From Pseudomonadota bacterium (lineage in GTDB: Bacteria > Pseudomonadota > Gammaproteobacteria > Burkholderiales > SG8-39): a stretch of DNA of 36,596 nucleotides. The translations under genes were made by a program, and so were the position numbers. Each line of letters begins with the position of its first letter. The first letter of the stretch is position 1. Location of the stretch: the NCBI GenBank assembly GCA_025352885.1, contig JANXRZ010000210.1:1-36596 (forward strand), given 5' to 3'. The notes beneath the pieces were generated by a model, which worked only from the letters and a program-made list of their open reading frames with translations, ran no database searches and had not been told where the DNA came from. Below, piece by piece: positions 14,608 through 22,893 of this stretch.

Positions 14608-15941
14608 GCGAGCCCGGTTGTCACGTCCGGCAGCTTTTCGAGCTGCCAAAGCTTCGCTATGAGTTTTCCTGCGGCGGGCTCGCCGATCACGGGCGAGGCG
14701 AGCTCCATGAACTTGTCTTCGAGATCGCCGTCGGAGAGCGGCAGCTCGGGGTCGCCTTTCCTCGCCGGCTGCAGGAACACGGCCTTGCGCCCGTCGGTGG
14801 TTTCGATGGTGACGCGGGCCGCCCGCTGGTTCGGGAAGGCAGCGTCGAGCTCGGGGTCGATCACCACGTCGATCTTTTTCATGAGCTCGCGCGTGAGGCG
14901 GTCGGCGAGGCGCGCGGGCTCGAAGGCCGCGAGCCGCACGCTGCCATGCACGAGCGCCGTGGCCACGACGTACTTGATGGAGAACCGCGCTTCGGCCGGT
15001 GTCGAGGGATTCTCATAACCCGAGACTTCCTTGGCCGCGCGATACGAGCCGATGTGAACGCGCGCGATGTTTTCCGCTTTCACCTCCAGCCTGCGCTGGA
15101 CTTCCTGCGCGCCGTCGATCGCCGCGAAGGTGTGCCCGCAACAGGCGTGGTTCTTGAAAGTCATCATCGTGACGTGATGCACGCGGCCGAGCGTGGCCAG
15201 CGCCTTCTCCCAGTCGGGGCCGTCGCTCATCGCGCGGCCGAAGCCCGCTTCGCCTTCGATCACGTCGAGCGATCCGGTGACGCCTTCTTTGGCGCCCGCT
15301 GCTGCGAGCACGCCGGCCTCCGCCGCGTGGCCCGCATGCAGGGGCTTGGACATCGAGTCCATCCGGAAGGCCTGCTGGAGCGCTGCGGCGAAGGTCGCCG
15401 CGGTCGCGAGCGCATGCGAGAAGCGGACCGTATCGAGCCCATGAATTTCGGATGCAGCCGCTGCCGCCCCGAACGTCCCGACCGTGCCGGTGTTATGCCA
15501 GTACTTGTAGTGCGCGCGACCCATTGCCGCGCCGATGCGCGTGGAGATTTCGTAGCCGACGATGACCGCGCGCAGGAGCGCTTCGCCGGTCGCGCCGGTC
15601 GCCTGGGCGACTGCAAGCGCCGCCGAGATCGTCGGCGCGCCCGGGTGATAGATGCCGAACTTGAAGATGTCGTCGACCTCGATCGTGTGCGCGGCCGAGC
15701 CGTTGATGAGCGCAGCCGCTCGCGTGGACGCAGGGCGCCCGAGCGCGAGACGCGACTTGCCGCGGTCGAGGTCTTCCGCGAGCGCTTTCTCCAGGAGTGT
15801 CGCCGGGGCAACTACGGCGCCAGGCAGCAGCGCTGCATACCAGTCGATGACCGCGCGCTTGGCGTGATGCAGCGCCTCTGGCGGGATCGGCAGGCTGCGC
15901 GTGCCGGCGGCGTACTTCGCAAAGCGTTCGACGACGTACAT
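14604..15941 (-). CDS. MmgE/PrpD-family protein (2-methylcitrate dehydratase-like)
   Basis: The 445-residue protein belongs to the MmgE/PrpD family, whose known members dehydrate 2-methylcitrate or decarboxylate cis-aconitate. It shows the family's HTIEVDDIFKFGIYHPGAP segment (around 84-102) with conserved Asp and His, and the later NHACCGHTFAAIDGA stretch. In Burkholderiales such proteins often sit beside Bug receptors in catabolic operons with no methylcitrate-cycle genes, as here, so 'prpD' should not be assumed. ATG 15941 directly follows the Bug 2 stop with no gap, and the downstream synthetase overlaps. A hydratase, dehydratase or isomerase role on a carboxylic acid intermediate is likely. 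Confidence 0.9.
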   Translation of the reverse strand: MYVVERFAKYAAGTRSLPIPPEALHHAKRAVIDWYAALLPGAVVAPATLLEKALAEDLDRGKSRLALGRPASTRAAALINGSAAHTIEVDDIFKFGIYHPGAPTISAALAVAQATGATGEALLRAVIVGYEISTRIGAAMGRAHYKYWHNTGTVGTFGAAAAASEIHGLDTVRFSHALATAATFAAALQQAFRMDSMSKPLHAGHAAEAGVLAAAGAKEGVTGSLDVIEGEAGFGRAMSDGPDWEKALATLGRVHHVTMMTFKNHACCGHTFAAIDGAQEVQRRLEVKAENIARVHIGSYRAAKEVSGYENPSTPAEARFSIKYVVATALVHGSVRLAAFEPARLADRLTRELMKKIDVVIDPELDAAFPNQRAARVTIETTDGRKAVFLQPARKGDPELPLSDGDLEDKFMELASPVIGEPAAGKLIAKLWQLEKLPDVTTGLA

Positions 15942-16925
15942 TCAATCCACCTTCGCGCCGGAGGAGCGGACGATCTTCGCCCATTTGGCCGTCTCCGCGC
16001 GCATGTACTCGCCGAATTCCTCCGGCGAGTTGGCTACCGGGTCCGAGCCCTGCTGGATGAACTTCTCCCGCAGCGCGGGCTCTTTCAGCGCGTGGGCGAC
16101 GTCCCCCTGGATCCTCAGTGCGATGTCGCGCGGCAGGCCGGCCGGGCCTACGAGGCCGAACCAGGAGGAGGCATCGAACCCGGGGAAGCCGGACTCGGCA
16201 ATCGTCGGCACGTCGGGCAGGCTGCCCGAGCGCTTGAGGCTGGTGACTGCCAGCGCGCGCAGCTTGCCTGCGTGGATGTGCTGGATAGCGGAGGGAATGG
16301 TGGCGAACATGCACTGCACCTGCTCGCCTGACAGCACATCGTTCAGCGCGACGGCGCCCTTGTACGGCACGTGGGTGAGGTCGGTGCCGGCGAGCTGGTT
16401 CAGCAGTACGCCGGACAAGTGCGACGACGTGCCGCTGCCGGTGGAGGCGTAGAAGAACTTGCCGGGGCTTGCCTTGGCGAGCGCGACGAACTCGCCGAAC
16501 GTTTTCGACGGCACCGTGCGCGGGTTGATCACGAGCACGTTCGGCACGTCGGCCACGAGCGTGATCGGCGCCAGGTCCTTGAGGTTGTCGAACGGCAGCT
16601 TCTTGTACAAACTCGCGTTGACCGCGAGCGGGCCGACCGACCCCATGAGCAACGTGTAGCCGTCGGGCTTCGCTTTGGCGACGAATTCGGCGCCGATGTT
16701 GCCGCCCGCGCCGGGCTTGTTCTCGACGACGATCGGCTGGCCCCAGGCCTTCGTCAGCTTCTCGGCAACGAGCCTCGTGATGATGTCCGTGGTACCCCCG
16801 GCCGTGAAGCCGACGATGATCGTGACCGGCTTGGTCGGGTACGTTTGGGCGGTCGTGTGATGCGCCCAAAGTGACAGGACGAGGGCGCCGAGGAGCACCC
16901 CGGCACGTTTAAGCGATGGCAGCAA
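15942..16925 (-). CDS. Bug-family periplasmic substrate-binding protein 2
   Basis: This 327-residue receptor has a signal peptide (about 1-26, ending HTTAQ). It continues with YPTKPVTIIVGFTAGGTTD, the first strand and ligand loop, then GSGTSSHLSGVLL and VPYKGAVALNDVLSG. The start is TTG at 16925, supported by an AAGGAGG Shine-Dalgarno sequence five bases upstream and the lack of a better codon. It is immediately followed by the MmgE/PrpD gene with no gap. The 66 bases upstream, to the end of HyuB, hold the ribosome-binding site and no clear terminator. Ligand unknown. Confidence 0.92.
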   Translation of the reverse strand: MLPSLKRAGVLLGALVLSLWAHHTTAQTYPTKPVTIIVGFTAGGTTDIITRLVAEKLTKAWGQPIVVENKPGAGGNIGAEFVAKAKPDGYTLLMGSVGPLAVNASLYKKLPFDNLKDLAPITLVADVPNVLVINPRTVPSKTFGEFVALAKASPGKFFYASTGSGTSSHLSGVLLNQLAGTDLTHVPYKGAVALNDVLSGEQVQCMFATIPSAIQHIHAGKLRALAVTSLKRSGSLPDVPTIAESGFPGFDASSWFGLVGPAGLPRDIALRIQGDVAHALKEPALREKFIQQGSDPVANSPEEFGEYMRAETAKWAKIVRSSGAKVD

Positions 16926-16991
16926 TTTGCCTCCTTCTCAAGCAACGGCGCGGGGGTCCCCCGAAATTTGGCAGCAATGGGTCACAACAGG

Positions 16992-18602
16992 TCAGGCATA
17001 CCCGAGCCGCCGGTCACGCTCGGCGGCGAGCGGATCGCGCTTGGCCGGGTCGCCGAACCCGCCGCCTCCGGGCGTGCGCAGCAGGAGCGTATCGCCCTTG
17101 GCCAGCAGAACTTGTGCGCGAGCGTCCACAAGCGGCTTGCCGTTGACGAGCACCACGCCCAGGGCCCCCGCGCCCCCACCCGCGAGGCCCGGCGCCGCGA
17201 ATTTGAGCCGCTCGGTGATGAACACCACGGGCAGCGGGGACGGGTGGCGGTTCTCCAGCAGCAGCTCCTGTCCGAGACCCCCGCGAAACTGGCCGGCGCC
17301 ACCTGAGCCGGGTCGCAGCCGCTTGTACCGGGTGACGAACGGCGTGTCCCGCTCGACGATCTCCGAGGGGGTCGACGAAATGTTCGAAGGCCAGGAGACC
17401 GCCGCCTCGCCGTCCTTCTGCGCCGTGGCACCCATGCCGCCGTTGTAGAAGAACACGTTGGCGAACGATTTCCCGTCGGCCCGCACGCCGGCCACGGTGA
17501 AGATCCACAGCGGCGAGCCGGGCGCGGCCATGAGCCGCTCAGGGATCACCTGAGCCAGCGCGCCGTAGATGAGCGGCGGCACGTAGTGGCCGGTCGCGGC
17601 GCGTCCGCCGGTCGAGGCGGGGTGGCGCGGATTGAGGAGGCACCCTTCGGGCGCGGAGACCTTGATAGGCCGGAACATGCCCTCGTTGTTCGGCAGGTCG
17701 GGCAGGAGCGCGGCCTTGATCGCATAAGCTGTCATGGCGTACGTGTAGGCCATGACGCAGTTGATGGCGCGCGGCTGCTGCGGGGAGGTGCCGGCAAAGT
17801 CCGCGTGGATCTCGCCGTTGCGCACGGTGACGGCGACCTTGAACTGGAAGGGCTCCTCGAGCCCGTCGGTCTGGAACGCGTGGTGGTAAGTGCCTTCCGG
17901 GACCGTCGCGATGGCCGCGCGCATCGCGTTCTCGGCGAGACCGAAGAGTTGCGCGCCCAGTGCTTCGAGATCGGCAAGCGCGTGGTCGTGCATGAGTTCC
18001 ATTACGCGGGCTTCCATGAGGCCGAGCGCGCTGGCCTGCGCGAAGATGTCGCCCACGGTCTGGTCGGGCGTACGCACGTTGGTGCGCAGGAGCAGCAGCA
18101 GGCTTTCGTCCGGCGCGCCTGCGATGAGCAATCGCATCGGCGGGATATGAAAGCCTTCCTCGAAGATCTCCCTCGGCTCGGCCGACCGGATGCGCCCGCC
18201 GATGTCCGGCACATGCGAGGTGGTGGCCGCAAAGGCCACGAGCCGGCCGGCGACGAACACGGGCTTCACGAGCGTAATGTCGTTGAGGTGCCCGGTGCCT
18301 TTCCACGGGTTGTTGGTGATGTAGATGTCGCCCGCGCGCATGTGGGCTGCGCCAATCGCTGCGATCATGTGGCGCACGGTGGCCGGCAGCGTCGCAATAA
18401 AAGAGGGGATGCTCGCCGTGTTCTGCGCGAGCGAATTGCCGGCCGAGTCGGTGAGCACGCACGAGTAGTCGTTGGCCTCGATCGACAGCGTCGAGAACGA
18501 CGTCCGCACGATGACCTTGGCCGCTTCGTCGGTCACGGAGCGCAGCCTTGTCCAGATCACTTCGAGCGTCGTCGGATCGAATTTCATCGCTTCTGACTTC
18601 AT
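16992..18602 (-). CDS. hyuB: HyuB-type hydantoinase B/oxoprolinase subunit
   Basis: The 536-residue protein is the beta subunit of the ATP-dependent hydantoinase / 5-oxoprolinase / acetone-carboxylase superfamily. It shows the opening DPTTLEVIWTRLRSVTDEAA, the DYSCVLTDSAGNSLAQ segment and GDIYITNNPWKGTGHLNDI, all typical. Together with HyuA it would hydrolyse a cyclic amide (N-methylhydantoin, 5-oxoproline or a lactam) at the cost of ATP. Its ATG overlaps the HyuA stop as ATGA. The C-terminus includes RLRPGSGGAGQFRGGLGQEL. Cytoplasmic. The exact ring substrate cannot be read from sequence. Confidence 0.92.
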   Translation of the reverse strand: MKSEAMKFDPTTLEVIWTRLRSVTDEAAKVIVRTSFSTLSIEANDYSCVLTDSAGNSLAQNTASIPSFIATLPATVRHMIAAIGAAHMRAGDIYITNNPWKGTGHLNDITLVKPVFVAGRLVAFAATTSHVPDIGGRIRSAEPREIFEEGFHIPPMRLLIAGAPDESLLLLLRTNVRTPDQTVGDIFAQASALGLMEARVMELMHDHALADLEALGAQLFGLAENAMRAAIATVPEGTYHHAFQTDGLEEPFQFKVAVTVRNGEIHADFAGTSPQQPRAINCVMAYTYAMTAYAIKAALLPDLPNNEGMFRPIKVSAPEGCLLNPRHPASTGGRAATGHYVPPLIYGALAQVIPERLMAAPGSPLWIFTVAGVRADGKSFANVFFYNGGMGATAQKDGEAAVSWPSNISSTPSEIVERDTPFVTRYKRLRPGSGGAGQFRGGLGQELLLENRHPSPLPVVFITERLKFAAPGLAGGGAGALGVVLVNGKPLVDARAQVLLAKGDTLLLRTPGGGGFGDPAKRDPLAAERDRRLGYA

Positions 18603-20689
18603 GGCGCCACCTCCACGACCAGGTTGCCGTTGTCTTCAAGCGTCACGCGCCCGCCGGGCGCAACCACGAGCGTCGAGCCTTCTTCCTCTACGAGCAGCGG
18701 GCCATTCGCCTCGAACCGCTCGGGCAACTGCTCGCGACGATAGACGGCCGTGTCGAGCTCGCCGCCGGCTTCCTTGAAGTAGACCTTGCGCGAAGCCGGG
18801 GACGCATTGGATTCGCTGCGTCCGGTCGAAGCCGCCGGTGGGGGAATGTTCGCGGCTGCAGCGCTGGCCGTCACGCGGATGTTCACGAACTCGACGGTGA
18901 CCTGCGGTGGGGTATTGGTGAATTTTTCGCGGTAGCCCTGCTCGAAAGCCGCGCGCAGTGCGCTGCGCTCCGTGTAAGGGCCGGGCGGCACGCGCACAGA
19001 GAGATAGAAGCCCTGCCCGACGAAGCGGCCGTCGGCCGTGCGCTCGATCAACGCATCCTGTCGCCGCGCGCCCGTCTGCTCGAGCGTGGCGAGGGCTTCT
19101 TCTTCGAGCGCCCGATAGCGCGCTTCGAGCCGCCCAAGGTCGGCTTCATCCAGGCGCATGCCGACGGTCGCCACGCGGTCGACCCGCGCGGGAGCGGTGA
19201 TGAGGCCGAATGCGGAAGCCACGCCGGCCGAAGGCGGGCAAATCATCACCTTGAGCCCAAGCTTCTTGGCCACCTGGAAGCCGTGGACCGGCCCGCCGCC
19301 GCCCGTGACGAGCAGGACGTACGCGCGCTGGTCGCGGCCGCGCTCGGCGATGTGCACGCGCGCCGCACTCGCCATGTTTTCGTTCACGACGTTCACGATG
19401 CCCCAGGCGGTGTCGAGCATGGAGAGCCCCAGGCGCTTGCCGAGGGCCGCCACGGCGGCTTCGGCCTTCGCCTTGTCGATGGCGATCGTGCCGCCCGCGA
19501 AGTAGCCGGGGTTCAGCACGCCCATGACGAGATTCGCATCCGTCACGGTGGGTTCGGCGCCGCCCAGGCCGTAGCAGGCGGGGCCTGGGACGGAGCCCGC
19601 GCTTTGCGGCCCGACTTTGAGCAATCCGATCGAGTCGGGGTGCGCGATGCTGCCGCCGCCCGCGCCGATCTCGATCAAGTCCACGCTCGGCACGCGAATG
19701 GGCAACCCGCTGCCTTCCATGAAGCGGCGCGTGCGGCCGGCTTCGAACCCTTGCGCGACGAGCGGCACGCCGTCGTCGACGATGCAAAGCTTGGCGGTGG
19801 TTCCGCCCATGTCGAAGGCGAGCAGGCGCGGCTCGCCTTTGCCAAGGTGTGCGGCGGCCAGCGCGCCGGCCGCGGGTCCGGATTCAAGCAGGTGCACCGG
19901 CGCCGATTTGGCTTCCGCGATGTGCGTGAATCCGCCGCTCGAGAGCATGAGCGAGAGCGGGGCGACGATGTCGAGCGCCGCGAGCTTGTCGCGGATGCCG
20001 TCGAGGTAATGTGCGGCCAGCGGCTTCACGTAGGCGTTCGCGACGGCGGTGGAACTGCGCTCGAACTCGCGCACCTCCGGGACGATCTCGTGCGAAGCGG
20101 TGAGCGCGATCTGCGGGAAGGCTTTGCGAAGCGCGGCTGTGGCGCGCTGTTCGTTCTGGGGAGCGGCATACGCGTTCAGGAAGACGACGGCAATCGAGCC
20201 TACGCCGGCCTCGACTAATGCAGTGCCGGCGCGGCTCACTTCTTCTTCGTCGACAACCGTATCAACACTGCCATCCGCGCCCGTGCGCTCCGCGACTTCC
20301 AGACGCAGGTCGCGCGGCACGAGCGGCTCCGGCAGGCGGATGTTGAGGTCGTAAAGCTCAAAACGCCGCTCGCGGCCGATCTCGAGGACGTCGCGAAAGC
20401 CGGCCGTTGTGATCAGCCCCGTCATCGCGCCCTTGCGCTCGATGAGCGCGTTTGTAAACAAGGTTGTCGCATGCACAACGCGCGCAATGCTCCGCGTCGT
20501 GACTTTCGAGTGCTTCAGCAGCGTGGCTACGCCTTCTACGACGGCACGCGAGGGATCGTCGGGCGTGGTCAGCACCTTGAGCGCATGGCGCTCACCTGCC
20601 ATGCCCGTGAGCACGAGGTCCGTGAAGGTGCCGCCGATGTCGATGCCAAGCGCGAATCCCGTGCTCGTCCTGCCCGGTGCCTCGCTCAT
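18599..20689 (-). CDS. hyuA: HyuA-type hydantoinase A/oxoprolinase subunit
   Basis: The 696-residue ATP-binding subunit starts with FALGIDIGGTFTDLVL (about 11-26), the phosphate-1 loop of the actin-like ATPase fold. It also has the family stretches ERKGAMTGLITTAGFRDVLEIGR, FDMGGTTAKLC and GAGGGSIA. ATG 20689 overlaps the Bug 3 stop by ATGA; the open frame further upstream has non-coding composition and lies within the Bug gene. It forms a pair with HyuB, to which it is coupled. The substrate is activated by phosphorylation of the ring amide oxygen in this family (known), then hydrolysed. Confidence 0.93.
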   Translation of the reverse strand: MSEAPGRTSTGFALGIDIGGTFTDLVLTGMAGERHALKVLTTPDDPSRAVVEGVATLLKHSKVTTRSIARVVHATTLFTNALIERKGAMTGLITTAGFRDVLEIGRERRFELYDLNIRLPEPLVPRDLRLEVAERTGADGSVDTVVDEEEVSRAGTALVEAGVGSIAVVFLNAYAAPQNEQRATAALRKAFPQIALTASHEIVPEVREFERSSTAVANAYVKPLAAHYLDGIRDKLAALDIVAPLSLMLSSGGFTHIAEAKSAPVHLLESGPAAGALAAAHLGKGEPRLLAFDMGGTTAKLCIVDDGVPLVAQGFEAGRTRRFMEGSGLPIRVPSVDLIEIGAGGGSIAHPDSIGLLKVGPQSAGSVPGPACYGLGGAEPTVTDANLVMGVLNPGYFAGGTIAIDKAKAEAAVAALGKRLGLSMLDTAWGIVNVVNENMASAARVHIAERGRDQRAYVLLVTGGGGPVHGFQVAKKLGLKVMICPPSAGVASAFGLITAPARVDRVATVGMRLDEADLGRLEARYRALEEEALATLEQTGARRQDALIERTADGRFVGQGFYLSVRVPPGPYTERSALRAAFEQGYREKFTNTPPQVTVEFVNIRVTASAAAANIPPPAASTGRSESNASPASRKVYFKEAGGELDTAVYRREQLPERFEANGPLLVEEEGSTLVVAPGGRVTLEDNGNLVVEVAP

Positions 20690-21660
20690 TGCGGCTTGAT
20701 CCCCGCCTCGCGCGTGACGCGCACCCATTTCGCGATGTCGCCCGCGAGGAATTTCGCGAGCTCCTCGGGCGTGCCGCCGATCGGGTCGGAGCCGGCCTGC
20801 GCGATCTTCTCGCGCACCTCGGCAGTCTTCAGCGCGCGATCGGATTCCGCGTTCAGCCGCGCAATGATCGGCGCGGGCGTGCCAGCCGGGGCGAACAGTG
20901 CGAACCACGCGACCACCTCGAACCCCGGCAGTGTTTCGGAGACCGCAGGCAGGTCCGGGAAGGCAGCCGAGCGGCGCAGGCTCGTGACCGCAAGGCCGCG
21001 CACCTTGCCGGAGCGGATCTGGTTGGCGGCGCCCGGGAGGTTCTCGAACATCATCTGGATCTGCCCGCCGAGCAGGTCGACCATCGCCTGCCCCGAGCCC
21101 TTGTAAGGGATGTGCGTGAGCTTCACATTGGCGAGGAGCGCGAACAGTTCGCCCGTAAGGTGCGTCGTCGCGCCGGTGCCCGCCGAGCCGTAGGTGAGTT
21201 CGCCGGGATGCGCTTTCGCATACGCGATCAGCTCCGGCACCGATTTAACCGGGAGGCTCGGGTTCGTGATGATCGAATTCGGCACGTTGGCCACGTGCAC
21301 GATCGGCGCGAAATCTTTGACCGGATCGTAGGGGAGCTTCGCGTACAGGCTCGTCGCGGTGGAATGCGAACCCGGCGCGCCCATGACGATCGTGTAGCCG
21401 TCGGGCGGTGACTTTGCGGCCGCTTCGGCGCCGATCGTCCCGCCTGCGCCCGGCTTGTATTCGACGACCACCGTTTGCCCGAGCGCCTGGCCGAGCTTGT
21501 CGGCCATGATGCGAGCGAGCACGTCTGTCGTGCCGCCCGCGGCATACGGCACGATCATGCGGATTGGCTTGCTCGGATATTGCGCATGGGCTGAGGCGCA
21601 GGTGGCGGCGAGCAGGAAGGCGGTCAGCAGGTGAGTGGAGGGCAGGTAAGGCGCGCGCAT
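20686..21660 (-). CDS. Bug-family periplasmic substrate-binding protein 3
   Basis: The 324-residue receptor has a signal peptide ending ASAHAQ near residue 27, followed by YPSKPIRMIVPYAAGGTTD. GTGATTHLTGELFALL and IPYKGSGQAMVDLLGG are visible further on. It sits between the aminotransferase (18 bases upstream) and HyuA (ATGA overlap). Being coupled to HyuA makes it the best candidate for the receptor of the cyclic amide substrate (inference). No membrane transporter subunit accompanies it. Confidence 0.92.
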   Translation of the reverse strand: MRAPYLPSTHLLTAFLLAATCASAHAQYPSKPIRMIVPYAAGGTTDVLARIMADKLGQALGQTVVVEYKPGAGGTIGAEAAAKSPPDGYTIVMGAPGSHSTATSLYAKLPYDPVKDFAPIVHVANVPNSIITNPSLPVKSVPELIAYAKAHPGELTYGSAGTGATTHLTGELFALLANVKLTHIPYKGSGQAMVDLLGGQIQMMFENLPGAANQIRSGKVRGLAVTSLRRSAAFPDLPAVSETLPGFEVVAWFALFAPAGTPAPIIARLNAESDRALKTAEVREKIAQAGSDPIGGTPEELAKFLAGDIAKWVRVTREAGIKPQ

Positions 21661-21678
21661 TGGCGGAACTCCGTAGTG

Positions 21679-22893
21679 TCAGGTAAGGGCCGAGCAGGCG
21701 TCGCGGATCCTGCGACAGGCTTCTTCGAGCAGTTCGACCGACGTCGCGAACGATACGCGGAAATAGGGAGAAGTCCCGTAGGCGGCGCCATGCACCAGCG
21801 AAACGCCGCAGTCGAGAAGATACAGGGCGAAGGCCTCATCGTTCGAGATGACTTTGCCCTGCGGAGTGCGCTTGCCGATCACGCCGGCGCACGAGGGAAA
21901 GAAGTAGAACGCGCCGTGGGGTGATGCGCAGCCGAGTCCCGGAATCGAGTCGAGCACCGGCACGAAGCGGTCGCGCCGCGCCTGGAACTGCGCGCAGCGC
22001 TCGCGCACGATTTCCTGCGGCCCGTTGAGCGCGGCGACCGCTGCGGCCTGCCCGACCGAGCTTGGGCTCGACGTGCTTTGCGACTGCATCTTGGCCATTG
22101 CCTTGACGAGCTCCGCGGGGCCGCCTGCGTAGCCTATGCGCCAGCCGGTCATCGCGTAGGCTTTCGATACGCCGTTGACGGTAAGAATGCGATCAGCGAG
22201 GTGCGGCGCGACCGCTGCGAGCGTCGCAAATTTTCGCCCGTCGAAGAGGATGTGCTCGTACATGTCGTCGACGAGCACCCACACCTGCGGATGCTGCTCG
22301 AGCACCGGCACAAGCGCCTTCAGTTCTTCGGCCGAGTACGTGGCGCCCGAAGGATTGGAAGGTGAATTGAGCATAAGCCACTTCGTGCGCGGCGTGATGT
22401 GTGCTTCGAGATCTTCGGCGGTGAGCTTCAGGCCGTTTTGGGGTTTCGTTGCCACGCACACAGGCTTGCCTTCCGCGAACAGCACCATGTCGGGATATGA
22501 CACCCAGTACGGGGCAGGAATGATCACCTCGTCGCCCGGGTCGAGCGTGGCCATGAGCGCGTTGAAGATCACCTGCTTGCCGCCCGAGCCCACGCTGATG
22601 TTTGTGCTCTTGAAGGCGAGGCCGTTCTCGCGCGAGAACTTTTGAATGACGGCTTCCTTCAACTCGGCGGTGCCGTCGACCGTCGTGTAGCGCGTCTGGC
22701 CTTCGCGCGCGGCCTTGAAAGCGGCTTCGATGATGTGGCCGGGCGTAGGAAAGTCGGGCTCGCCCTGTCCCAGGTTGACGATGTCGCGCCCCGCGGCCTG
22801 CAGCTCGCGTGCGCGCTGCGCGGCCATGTTGGAGGGCGACGCCTTGATGCGGCCGGCGCGGGAGGAGAGAAAAGGCATTATCGTTCGGGCCAT
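21679..22893 (-). CDS. Class I/II PLP-dependent aminotransferase (aspartate aminotransferase-like)
   Basis: This fold-type I transaminase of 404 residues has the PLP lysine K244 in NGVSKAYAMTGWRIGY. The phosphate/substrate segments LGQGEPDFPTP, NSPSNPSG and the C-terminal Arg in YFRVSFA are all present. It transfers amino groups between an amino acid and a 2-oxo acid; aspartate or aromatic substrates are typical. As first gene of the operon it may collect the amino group released from the ring-opened product. ATG 22893 overlaps head-to-head with the divergent MFS start at 22892 (shared CATG); ATG 22878 is an alternative. A TAAAAT hexamer lies at 22905-22910 on this strand. Confidence 0.9.
   Translation of the reverse strand: MARTIMPFLSSRAGRIKASPSNMAAQRARELQAAGRDIVNLGQGEPDFPTPGHIIEAAFKAAREGQTRYTTVDGTAELKEAVIQKFSRENGLAFKSTNISVGSGGKQVIFNALMATLDPGDEVIIPAPYWVSYPDMVLFAEGKPVCVATKPQNGLKLTAEDLEAHITPRTKWLMLNSPSNPSGATYSAEELKALVPVLEQHPQVWVLVDDMYEHILFDGRKFATLAAVAPHLADRILTVNGVSKAYAMTGWRIGYAGGPAELVKAMAKMQSQSTSSPSSVGQAAAVAALNGPQEIVRERCAQFQARRDRFVPVLDSIPGLGCASPHGAFYFFPSCAGVIGKRTPQGKVISNDEAFALYLLDCGVSLVHGAAYGTSPYFRVSFATSVELLEEACRRIRDACSALT

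Noticed and set aside
10844..15018. Very long open frames on the plus strand opposite the synthetase, dehydrogenase and PrpD-family genes
   Set aside because: They are antisense to well-conserved genes, have Arg/His-rich non-protein-like translations and arise from high GC content.
14604..15941. PrpD as part of a methylcitrate cycle
   Set aside because: No prpB, prpC or acnD nearby; the Bug and HyuAB context points to another pathway.
18548..20218. Long plus-strand frame opposite HyuA
   Set aside because: It mirrors codon periodicity of hyuA and has no recognisable domain or ribosome site.
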